NCBI RefSeq assembly: GCF_003752155.1
Contig: NZ_RJVG01000003.1
Location: 248,001 to 312,000 of the forward strand
DNA length: 64,000 bases
Direction: 5' to 3'
Source of the DNA: Mobilisporobacter senegalensis
GTDB taxonomy: Bacteria > Bacillota > Clostridia > Lachnospirales > Lachnospiraceae
Shown piece after piece: positions 56,890 through 64,000 of the stretch. The notes beneath the pieces are model-generated. The model saw only the letters and a list, made by a program, of their open reading frames with translations, was not told where the DNA came from and ran no database searches. Within the stretch, counting starts at the first letter, position 1; each line of letters starts with the position of its first letter. The translations under genes were made by a program, and so were the position numbers.

Positions 56890-57113
56890 GCTTTGCCCTT
56901 TAAAGAACTAAAACGCCTAAGGATAAATAATCATTTGACTGCCTTTCCCTCGTGACGGTATATTTCTTTCAAGCCTCTAAACTAATAAAAATGCAATCCA
57001 TGGAATTGCATTTTTATTAAGAGTCTTGACGAAATATTAACACCGTCCTCAGCCGGACTACGTCAAATCGATTATTTATCCTTAGGCTTTCTTTATATTA
57101 TTGAAGGCAAAGC
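56890..57113. repeat. 224-bp imperfect palindromic element
   Basis: A large inverted repeat fills most of the 400-base gap between the cyclophilin and histidine kinase genes. Outer boxes GCTTTGCC (56890-56897) and GGCAAAGC (57106-57113) are exact complements; inner arms 56916-56939 and 57062-57086 match over 24 of 25 positions (CCTAAGGATAAATAATC core); a weaker match continues through GACGGT, and the centre is a 14-bp perfect stem (56984-57018). It encodes no protein. It could be a MITE-like element or a long hairpin RNA. Confidence 0.7.
56984..57018. terminator. Central hairpin, probable bidirectional terminator
   Basis: AATAAAAATGCAAT pairs with ATTGCATTTTTATT around CCATGGA. The T-rich arm on either strand would allow termination of the cyclophilin transcript and of transcripts from the opposite side. 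It is also the centre of the 224-bp palindrome. Confidence 0.6.
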
Positions 57114-57279
57114 TGGTATTTGAAAGAAAGGCCATTTACGGCAAAAGATAATTGTTTATCAAATTAATATTCTATATTTTGATATAATTCATTCAAATAA
57201 TTAATAATTTTGGAATGGGTATCTTCCCAATCAATATACGGATTTTTAATCACTATTTTTTGAATTGGTAAGTTTTTAT

Positions 57280-58704
57280 TTATAGCGGAAGTGAAAAACT
57301 GACTTTGGAACCTTTCCCTCCATCTTTTCCTTTATTTTCATACAGGATTTCACCGCCATGTTTTTCTACGATATATTTGCAGATAGAAAGTCCTAATCCA
57401 GAACCTGGTACACTCATATTTCTTGATTTTTCCCCACGATAAAACTTATTGAATATGTATGGAATATCATGTACAGGAATTCCGTTTCCATTGTCCCAAA
57501 CTGATATTGCAATAAAACTTTCATGATCTTTTAGATATACATCAATTCCAATCTTTCCATTATCCTTCTTTCCATATTTCAAACTATTGTCTACTAAGTT
57601 GGTAATAACCTGGGTAATTCTCTGTTCATCAAATGATACCAGCATATTGGAAATATTGTTGTTATAATAAAAATCCATGCTGTGATGCTCTACAACACCC
57701 TTGATTTCTTTCACTAAATTCTCTAAGAATTCATTCATATATTGTTCTCTTGGGGTAATTGTAAGCTGATTTATTTCTGCATTTGAATGTTCTAATAGAT
57801 CACTTATCATTTTTGTTAAAACCTCTGTTTTATCCACTATAATATTGGCATACTTCTGAACTTTTTCCGGTTCTGCTGCCATGCCATCTCTTAACCCCTC
57901 ACTATATGCTTTTATAGTTGAAATAGGTGTTTTTAAATCGTGGGATATACAAGAAATCAATTCTTTTTGACTTCTTGTAAGTTCTCTCTCTCTCTCCATT
58001 TTTGCTTTTAATTCATCTCTCATCAATTCAAAATTATAAGACAGTTTGTCAATATCATCACTCATAACGGAATTTTCTTTTGCTTTTATTACTTTCACAT
58101 CATAGTTCCCCTTTATGATTGCTTTCGAAGACTCTATCATTTCTTTTACAGGTAAGAGAAGTCGTTTTTTCATATATAAACTATGAAACATCAATATAAA
58201 GGATACCAAAATAATTCCTATAACCATCCCTTTAAATATATTCCATATTATTCTTTCTTTGCTTGCTTTGATAATCTTTTCTCTTGGTAAGAAGAATGCT
58301 GCAAAACCCACTGTACCTTCTTCCTTGACAATGGCAAATGTGGTCTTGACTATTGATTTATCATTTTCAAACAGACTTTGATCTATTTGGATAAATTCAT
58401 TTATCGTCACTCTGTCTCCTATTACATAGGATGGTTTTTCACTATATATAATTTCACCTTTTAAATCTACTACTACAAAAGGATATTCCAAAGAAATATC
58501 CTTTCTATATTCAAATTTGCCTTTTATAAAACATTTACTAATTTCACTTAATTGATCTGCTGCCAATATACGTGCTTTATTAAAAAAAACAGACTCTGTA
58601 TATTCATTATATTCCTTGATGCTGAACAATAAGCCCCCAAACATAATGATTATGATGAATAGATTCATTGCTATTTGATTTTTTAATAAAGAACCCTGTT
58701 TCAT
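57280..58704 (-). CDS. Sensor histidine kinase
   Basis: A membrane histidine kinase of about 474 residues: span 1 near 10-28, an external sensor of about 125 residues, span 2 near 155-174, a HAMP linker, the phospho-acceptor helix SCISHDLKTPISTIKAYSEGLRDG, N-box TNLVDNSLKYG, G1 VWDNGNGIPVHDIPYIFNKFYRG and G2 GSGLGLSICKYIVEKHGG. GTG at 58713 opens the frame; the ATG at 58704 has AGGTG 6 bases upstream and is preferred. It directly follows its response regulator and shares a transcript with an FtsX-type transporter. The sizeable external domain suggests it senses a ligand itself, unlike short BceS-type kinases. Confidence 0.94.
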   Translation of the reverse strand: MKQGSLLKNQIAMNLFIIIIMFGGLLFSIKEYNEYTESVFFNKARILAADQLSEISKCFIKGKFEYRKDISLEYPFVVVDLKGEIIYSEKPSYVIGDRVTINEFIQIDQSLFENDKSIVKTTFAIVKEEGTVGFAAFFLPREKIIKASKERIIWNIFKGMVIGIILVSFILMFHSLYMKKRLLLPVKEMIESSKAIIKGNYDVKVIKAKENSVMSDDIDKLSYNFELMRDELKAKMERERELTRSQKELISCISHDLKTPISTIKAYSEGLRDGMAAEPEKVQKYANIIVDKTEVLTKMISDLLEHSNAEINQLTITPREQYMNEFLENLVKEIKGVVEHHSMDFYYNNNISNMLVSFDEQRITQVITNLVDNSLKYGKKDNGKIGIDVYLKDHESFIAISVWDNGNGIPVHDIPYIFNKFYRGEKSRNMSVPGSGLGLSICKYIVEKHGGEILYENKGKDGGKGSKVSFSLPL

Positions 58705-58716
58705 ATTATTCACCTG

Positions 58717-59406
58717 TTATTCCATGATAGATAACTTATAGCCTGCACCCCATACTGTTTTAATATAATCTAAATCGTATTCTCTTAGCTTTTCTCTGAT
58801 TCGTTTGATATAAACTGCTACACTGCTTATATCTCCATACTCATTTAAGCCCCATACATTTTCATATATTTGTTCCTTTGAAAACACCTGATTATGGTGA
58901 ACGGCAAAGAAATATAATACCTCAAATTCTTTTGTAGTAAAATCTATCTCTTTCTCCTTGATTCTTGCTACATAACTTTCCTTGTAGAAGGTTAACTGTC
59001 CAATTTGTAATCCACCTTTGTCATAGAGAGTTCTCGGCATTTTATCAAATCTTCTTAAATGAGCTTTTACTCTGGCAACTAATTCTAAAGGACTGAAAGG
59101 CTTTGTAACATAATCATCTGCACCAATACCGAGACAAATTACTTTATCCATTTCTCCATTCTTTGCTGACAACATAATAATTGGAATATCGGATGTCTCT
59201 CTGATTTTTTTGCATATGGTCATGCCATCCACCTTAGGAAGCATGATATCCAATAAAACTAAGTCCGGCTTAAAGTCGTCAATTTCTTCTATCCCCTTTT
59301 CTCCGTCAAATGCCAGACTGACTTTATATCCTTCTACGCTTAAATATTCTCCCAGTATCTCTGCTAATTCCTTTTCATCTTCCACGATCAATACTTTGTC
59401 TGCCAT
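58717..59406 (-). CDS. OmpR-type response regulator
   Basis: A 229-residue regulator. Receiver domain 1-120 with acidic pocket VEDEKE (D9, E10), phosphorylation site Asp53 in LVLLDIMLP, switch residue in IIMLSAKN and lysine in YVTKPFSPLELVAR; winged-helix DNA-binding domain 130-229 with FTTKEFEVLYFFAVHHNQVFSKEQIYENVWG and AVYIKRIREKLRE. AGGAGG precedes the ATG. A 10-bp tandem repeat before the transporter gene is a candidate binding site. Confidence 0.95.
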   Translation of the reverse strand: MADKVLIVEDEKELAEILGEYLSVEGYKVSLAFDGEKGIEEIDDFKPDLVLLDIMLPKVDGMTICKKIRETSDIPIIMLSAKNGEMDKVICLGIGADDYVTKPFSPLELVARVKAHLRRFDKMPRTLYDKGGLQIGQLTFYKESYVARIKEKEIDFTTKEFEVLYFFAVHHNQVFSKEQIYENVWGLNEYGDISSVAVYIKRIREKLREYDLDYIKTVWGAGYKLSIME

Positions 59407-59418
59407 AAATTCCTCCTT

Positions 59419-60177
59419 TTACCAACCTCTTTGGGAAAGGAAATGATATAACATTATCTCCCGTTCCTTTATATCCTCCTTATAAAAGGTACCTGTATCC
59501 AACTCCCCGTCAATCCTCCCATCGCGAATGAATACTACTCTATTCCCTCTTGCTGCTGCTTTTAGATCATGAGTCACCATAACAATACTTTGCCCTTTAT
59601 TGTAAAGCATTGTAAAAATATCTAATACATTTTCACCTATACTGGAATTTAATGCTCCCGTAGGTTCATCTGCAAATAAAAGTTCCGGTTCATTCATTAA
59701 CCCCCTGCAAATTGCTGTTCTTTGTTTCTGCCCTCCTGAGAGCTGGCTTGGAAATTTGTGCTCATGCTCTTTTAAATCCATCTGTTGTAATAATTCTTCC
59801 ACTTTTTCATTTACATTGGATTTACTGATCCTGGATTTATACGCAGGGCTGACAATATTTTCTCTCACAGTCAGATCAGGGATTAAGTTCATATTCTGAA
59901 AAACAAAACCAATATTATCTTTTCGAATTTCTGCCATTTGTTTTTCTTTTAGGTTGGTAATATTTCTCTCCTTTAAATATACATTACCACTGGTCACTTT
60001 GTCCATACCACTTAACATATAAAGTAATGTTGATTTTCCAGAACCAGAACTTCCCATAATCACGGTAAAATCACCTTTATATATTTCAATATCCATATTC
60101 TTAATGATATTATTTACTACTCCATCAGTAACAAAACTTTTACATATTTTTTCTGCTTTTAAAATATTTTTGCTCAT
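59419..60177 (-). CDS. ABC transporter ATP-binding protein (MacB/LolD type)
   Basis: A 252-residue ATPase of the antimicrobial-peptide or lipoprotein exporter group: Walker A VIMGSSGSGKSTLLYML near residue 37, Q-loop GFVFQNMNLIPDLTVREN, signature QLSGGQKQRTAICRGL near 145, Walker B LLFADEPTGALNS and the switch histidine VMVTHDLKAAARG. It pairs with the FtsX-type permease upstream and precedes the response regulator by 12 bases. Confidence 0.95.
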   Translation of the reverse strand: MSKNILKAEKICKSFVTDGVVNNIIKNMDIEIYKGDFTVIMGSSGSGKSTLLYMLSGMDKVTSGNVYLKERNITNLKEKQMAEIRKDNIGFVFQNMNLIPDLTVRENIVSPAYKSRISKSNVNEKVEELLQQMDLKEHEHKFPSQLSGGQKQRTAICRGLMNEPELLFADEPTGALNSSIGENVLDIFTMLYNKGQSIVMVTHDLKAAARGNRVVFIRDGRIDGELDTGTFYKEDIKEREIMLYHFLSQRGW

Positions 60178-60197
60178 ATTAACGCTACCTTTCTCAT

Positions 60198-62495
60198 CTA
60201 CTCACATGTTAAATCTTTCACCGGGTTATCATAAAGATTCTTTGAAGAAATAATTCCACTTAATCCAAAGATAAATAATGTTATCATATTAGTAATACTT
60301 ATATTGATAATGCTGTAATCTACTCTATATTCCTTAAACCCAAAGAAAGACAGAGATACCACCATTGTTTTTGGAAAAACCGCTATAAAAACAGGCAGTA
60401 CAATCATAGTTGAAATAATTGCTATCGTTAAAATATATATTATATTAGCTTTTAAGAGGTGGTTGGAAGAATAACCAATTGCTTTATAAATACTGTTTAT
60501 TTTGCTAAGATCCTTGTTCTTTAGATAAACAATAGCTATTATATTTAATGCCCCTAAGAGCAGAACCATTACCATAAATGGCATAATTGCTTTTTTCTGT
60601 GGTGTACAAATCATATCCATAATAGTTACATATTTGAGTTTTCGATCTATAAATTTAATTTTATTTGAATAATTATCACTATATTCACTAATAAACCCTT
60701 CTACCTGACTATTATCCTTTAAATATAAAGATGCTTCTGAATATTGAAAAAATATATCATTTTCTCTTAAGGTCTCTCCCAAAAGTCTGCAGCTTTTCCC
60801 CATATCATAATAACTTTGAAAGGTTCCTGATATTAAAAGATTTATTTTTTGATTTCCATTAAAGTAAATCGGTATATAATCTCCTACATGCTTATTTAAC
60901 TGATTTGCAACAGAATTACCAATTGCTATTTCGTTACTATATCTGGGATTTCTGCCTTCTAAAATTGGCATATCAAGGTTATCATAAGTTTCATAAATCA
61001 TGGAACTCATAATCGTATCCCCTAATCCTTTTTCCCATTCTAAAGAAACTGGAACATCTGTAGTTGTTGGTATCACTTTTTTTACCCCAGGTATTGCTTT
61101 TATTTCTTCCAGGTTTTCTTCAAAATCATTTAAGTCAAGGCTCTCTAATGAAACGTCATGTTTATCAAACCCGATCCAATAATAATTATTTTCCTGCATT
61201 GCATCTATCATTGAAAACGCAGTAGAAGCAAAATTTACGCAATAGATTGACACGATACAAGTGATCACAATGAGGATCGTATTTTTTTTACTTCGAAGCA
61301 TCATTCGAAAGGCCATATTAATTGGTGAAAATCCCATGCTTCGTTTTTTATTCTTTTTAATATTCATCTGGATCGATACCTCTTTGCTAAAGACCTCCAA
61401 TGGTTTGATGTTTTTTAAATTACGCAGAATAAGATAAACCTGGATGAATACAAAGAAGATAACTATAAATACACAAATAAAACCGGCTTTCAAAATTCCC
61501 TTACTTGTGGTTACTCCCAGATTTTTCAATGTTTCTTTGGTAAAGGAATCTGATATGAACTTACTGCTCAAAGCACCTATGACACTTCCAAGTGTCACCA
61601 GAAATAAATAAAATTTTAAATAGATACTTGTGATTAAATGATTACTATATCCAATTGTTTTATAGATACCAATAGATTCTTTCTCTGAGATAAGCATATT
61701 TTTAATCATATACTGAATCATAATTCCACTTACGAATAAAATTAAAATACTTCCTGCGAACAAAATACCTCCCAGTATTTTCTCCGTCAGCTGATTATCA
61801 TTAATTCTCGACTCAAGTGTAATACCTCTTCCTTCCAGTATCTTATTGTTTGCCTCTCTATAATAATCAATTAAATCATTACCTGTAATATTTCCTTCTG
61901 AAAACACACTGAGATAATATCTACTTCCCATATCCTTTGGAATATTTGTCACAATAAATTCCAAATCAAAAGCGACGCTCATATTATATGGATCTGCATA
62001 GATTCCTTTTACAGCATAGGATAAGCTTTCACCAATCTTAATCTTATCTCCTACACTGATCCCATATTCATTAGCAAAGGTATTTGGTATTACGCATTCT
62101 TTCTCTCCTAAGTATTCTATATTGAAATCTCCATTTATCATTCGCAAATTCTTATGTAACTTTTCATTATATTCAATCAGATCATAAAATCCTTCTTTTA
62201 AATCTGCCCCTACTTTTATTCCATCACGAATATAATAATATTTAGTGATTTCAACATTTCTTACTTTATCCAATTGCTCAAATTTATTTTTTATATTTTG
62301 AGCGTATTCCTTTTCGTCATGATATAAATATAACTTCAGCCCTGGTGAATTACATTCGTTCACTAAGTTCTTATATGGATCATTAAAAGAAGTCATAATG
62401 ATCAAGGAACTTGTCATTAACATGGAACATAAGGCTACAATTAAAATTATAAATAAACTTTGGATTTTCCGCTTACGGATCTTTTTAAACCACAT
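60198..62495 (-). CDS. FtsX-like ABC transporter permease
   Basis: A 765-residue permease with two FtsX repeats: span 1 near 15-33 followed by an external MacB-type domain of about 200 residues, three spans (about 245-365), a second unit starting with a span near 410-430, another external domain and three C-terminal spans. N-terminal KKIRKRKIQSLFIILIVALC is typical. With the linked ATPase, histidine kinase and regulator it resembles peptide-sensing or detoxification modules, but substrate is unknown. First gene of the four-gene unit; AGAGGAG before the ATG. Confidence 0.92.
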   Translation of the reverse strand: MWFKKIRKRKIQSLFIILIVALCSMLMTSSLIIMTSFNDPYKNLVNECNSPGLKLYLYHDEKEYAQNIKNKFEQLDKVRNVEITKYYYIRDGIKVGADLKEGFYDLIEYNEKLHKNLRMINGDFNIEYLGEKECVIPNTFANEYGISVGDKIKIGESLSYAVKGIYADPYNMSVAFDLEFIVTNIPKDMGSRYYLSVFSEGNITGNDLIDYYREANNKILEGRGITLESRINDNQLTEKILGGILFAGSILILFVSGIMIQYMIKNMLISEKESIGIYKTIGYSNHLITSIYLKFYLFLVTLGSVIGALSSKFISDSFTKETLKNLGVTTSKGILKAGFICVFIVIFFVFIQVYLILRNLKNIKPLEVFSKEVSIQMNIKKNKKRSMGFSPINMAFRMMLRSKKNTILIVITCIVSIYCVNFASTAFSMIDAMQENNYYWIGFDKHDVSLESLDLNDFEENLEEIKAIPGVKKVIPTTTDVPVSLEWEKGLGDTIMSSMIYETYDNLDMPILEGRNPRYSNEIAIGNSVANQLNKHVGDYIPIYFNGNQKINLLISGTFQSYYDMGKSCRLLGETLRENDIFFQYSEASLYLKDNSQVEGFISEYSDNYSNKIKFIDRKLKYVTIMDMICTPQKKAIMPFMVMVLLLGALNIIAIVYLKNKDLSKINSIYKAIGYSSNHLLKANIIYILTIAIISTMIVLPVFIAVFPKTMVVSLSFFGFKEYRVDYSIINISITNMITLFIFGLSGIISSKNLYDNPVKDLTCE

Positions 62496-62564
62496 AGTAA
62501 TCTCCTCTTCTGATAATTATTTCTAACATAATCATATACGGAAAATTTTAAATAAAAATAGGTA

Positions 62565-62584
62565 AATTATGAATAATTATGAAT
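62565..62584 (-). promoter_or_regulatory. 10-bp tandem repeat, candidate response-regulator site
   Basis: AATTATGAAT occurs twice in direct tandem (plus strand reading), exactly one helical turn apart, 70-90 bases before the permease gene. OmpR-family regulators often bind such direct repeats; the response regulator encoded in the same operon is the obvious candidate. Confidence 0.45.
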
Positions 62585-62630
62585 AAAGTAGATCTTTTGA
62601 ATATTACTCTTGTTTTTCATTAATTCAATA

Positions 62631-62687
62631 AAAAAAGTGGTTCCATATGATCAGATTTTCACTTAATCACACAAAACCACTTTTTTT
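62631..62687 (-). terminator. Intrinsic terminator after DUF4349 gene
   Basis: AAAAAAGTGGTT pairs with AACCACTTTTTTT; the minus-strand reading runs out into a T tract. It separates the DUF4349 gene from the transporter operon. Confidence 0.88.
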
Positions 62688-62706
62688 CGTTCAATATAAT
62701 ATTTTA

Positions 62707-63720
62707 TTATTTATCAGCAGGGTCTTTTTTCGTTTCTTCTTTTACTTTATTATCCGTATATGGCATCTTAATATTAGATTTCATATTATTATTCTCGACT
62801 TTTTTCAATATTTTCTTAATTGAAAATGCCATTGCTGCAATTATAATTGCCCATATGATGAGATATGGAAGATTTACCACGAACCATACTGCAAAATTCT
62901 GTGCTCCCGTTTTAAGATTGAAGAATGTACTGCTAAGTCCGGATCTCATTCGCTGTAGGACTGTCTCATCTTCCACTGGTGTTATATGCCTTACCTCATT
63001 AATGCTAAGAGTAATTGTACTATAATCTACCAGATTGTCGAAAGTACGGATCTGAGATTCATAGGACTCTATCTCATATCTCACATCAGATAATCGATTT
63101 TCTATTTTTATAATATCTTCCAGTTTTTTTGCATTTTTTAATATATCAATCAGTCTTTCCTGCTCTACAATTAATGCATTTTTATGACTTTCTACATCTA
63201 CATATTGAAGAGTAATATCTTCTGTAGACTCTGATGAATTCACAACATTTCCCATCTCTTTTACAGCAGCTACAAAACTTTTTAAATTCTTACTTGGAAT
63301 TCGTATTACCATACTGGCATATCTGGACCCATTTTCATTAAAATAAGTATTTCCGCTTACTTCTGAACTTTCCATATAGCCATTTAAATTCTCAACTTTT
63401 GAATTAACAGCCTCTAATAAGCCTTCAAAATCTTTTGTTTCAACATCCATTTGAACTCGTTTGATCAGTTTGCGGTTTGTTTCGACACTATTTGTGTTTT
63501 TTGATTCGCTTGTGATTTCTCCCTCTGTTTCAGGTGCAGTGGAATCCGATGTATATTCAGATTGTACTGCGTTATCAGCTGATTCCTCTATTGCCTCCGG
63601 CATAGCCACTGATCCTGTTCGGCCTCCATAAGAAGCTTCTTTTTTTGCTCCACATGCAGATGTAAATATTGCAACTAGAATTAATGCGGTTGTTAATAAT
63701 CTTAAGTTAATCTTTTTCAT
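62707..63720 (-). CDS. DUF4349 lipoprotein
   Basis: A 337-residue exported protein of the DUF4349 family. Signal peptide MKKINLRLLTTALILVAIFTSACG with lipobox TSAC (Cys23), a Ser/Thr/Glu-rich linker, the domain starting RKLIKRVQMDVETKDFEGLLEAVNSKVENLNGY, a coiled-coil stretch (LIVEQERLIDILKNAKKLEDIIKIENRLSDVRYEIESYE) near 185-225, and a C-terminal membrane span near 283-305 (FAVWFVVNLPYLIIWAIIIAAMAF) with a lysine-rich tail. Function unknown. AGAGGAGG precedes the ATG. Confidence 0.92.
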   Translation of the reverse strand: MKKINLRLLTTALILVAIFTSACGAKKEASYGGRTGSVAMPEAIEESADNAVQSEYTSDSTAPETEGEITSESKNTNSVETNRKLIKRVQMDVETKDFEGLLEAVNSKVENLNGYMESSEVSGNTYFNENGSRYASMVIRIPSKNLKSFVAAVKEMGNVVNSSESTEDITLQYVDVESHKNALIVEQERLIDILKNAKKLEDIIKIENRLSDVRYEIESYESQIRTFDNLVDYSTITLSINEVRHITPVEDETVLQRMRSGLSSTFFNLKTGAQNFAVWFVVNLPYLIIWAIIIAAMAFSIKKILKKVENNNMKSNIKMPYTDNKVKEETKKDPADK

Positions 63721-63846
63721 ATAAATCCTCCTCTAAATGAAATATTGAAATTTTAGGGTATTTCAATGGATTTCACTCCCCTATACTATTAATACTAATC
63801 AATTTGTCAAAAAGTTGCAATGACAAAAAATAAAGCCATAACTGAA

Positions 63847-64000
63847 TTAAATTTCACTTGATTGTAGCACTAGTTTTTCTTCATAAAGTTTCTGTAATGA
63901 CATTAGTACTCCTAATTTTGAATGATACCAGGTCAAACCTCCCTGGAAATATACAACATATGGGGGTTTAATTGGTGCATCCGCACTTAGTTCGATAGAA
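63847..64000 (-). CDS. C-terminal fragment of an unidentified gene
   Basis: The last 51 codons of a gene that enters from the right edge. The visible tail includes SADAPIKPPYVVYFQGGL, then LTWYHSKLGVLMSLQKLYEEK and ends with QSSEI and TAA. Good codon use and an uninterrupted frame support it as real coding sequence; I cannot name the family from this tail alone. There is no clear terminator between it and the DUF4349 gene. Confidence 0.6.
   Translation of the reverse strand, partial: SIELSADAPIKPPYVVYFQGGLTWYHSKLGVLMSLQKLYEEKLVLQSSEI

Overview
The window looks like chromosomal DNA of a low-GC, spore-forming Firmicute, most likely a Lachnospiraceae (Clostridium cluster XIVa) member. Supporting signs are the AT-rich sequence, AGGAGG-type ribosome binding sites, sporulation genes yqfC/yqfD and a SpoVB-type flippase, a Firmicute-type RecU, a short HisG with HisZ, an unsplit PolA lacking proofreading residues, and several small families typical of that group (DUF896, UPF0210 plus ACT pair, RDAC-like). 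This identification is inference. No phage, plasmid, transposase or CRISPR array was seen. Nearly all genes lie on the minus strand; only a Big_2 repeat protein, one tRNA-Leu, an RDAC-like protein and a cyclophilin are on the plus strand.

Layout, left to right. Positions 1-2930 hold a proline block (proB, DUF896, 5-formyl-THF cyclo-ligase, proA cut by the window edge). 2958-9540 holds two FAD oxidoreductases, a BofC-like protein, a SpoVB-like flippase and a DUF3048 lipoprotein. 9592-14408 is the classic yqfC-yqfD-phoH-(pgpH position)-ybeY cluster with rpsU upstream; the pgpH position is filled by a membrane protein whose HD residues are lost. alaS follows with a near-perfect sigma-A promoter. 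18510-24484 is a histidine operon (hisZ-G-D-B-A and a HisF-like/HisI/HisE fusion) with another near-consensus promoter. 24682-32470 holds recU and mostly RNA-modification genes (two pseudouridine synthases, a YgiQ radical SAM protein, an RsmB/F methyltransferase) and a small alarmone synthetase. 32897-39833 holds an M23 peptidase and a maltodextrin-type uptake operon (binding protein, two permeases, malQ, LacI regulator). 40106-55384 holds a chemoreceptor, LCP and CapA envelope proteins, pepD, UPF0210/ACT, a YycJ-type hydrolase, a large FtsA-like protein, coaE, polA and an anti-sigma-like protein. 55524-56877 is the plus-strand group. 57280-62495 is an FtsX-type ABC transporter co-transcribed with a two-component system, followed by a DUF4349 lipoprotein and the tail of an unidentified gene.

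The most interesting item is a dispersed, structured intergenic repeat on the minus strand: three copies (43.8, 32.6 and 49.3 kb), one half copy (51.6 kb), one nested half copy (32.55 kb) and a remnant fused to the end of proB (2.08 kb). The copies share conserved flanks (core CRCGATAAGCAG and GATAAGTGCAACG) around a long hairpin whose stem sequence differs from copy to copy while pairing is kept. They also carry compensatory changes, a small GAA-loop hairpin and, directly in front, an extended -10 box (TGNTATAAT). This pattern suggests a family of structured RNAs or RNA-forming mobile repeats that I cannot assign to a known family. A separate 224-bp imperfect palindrome lies between the cyclophilin and the histidine kinase genes.
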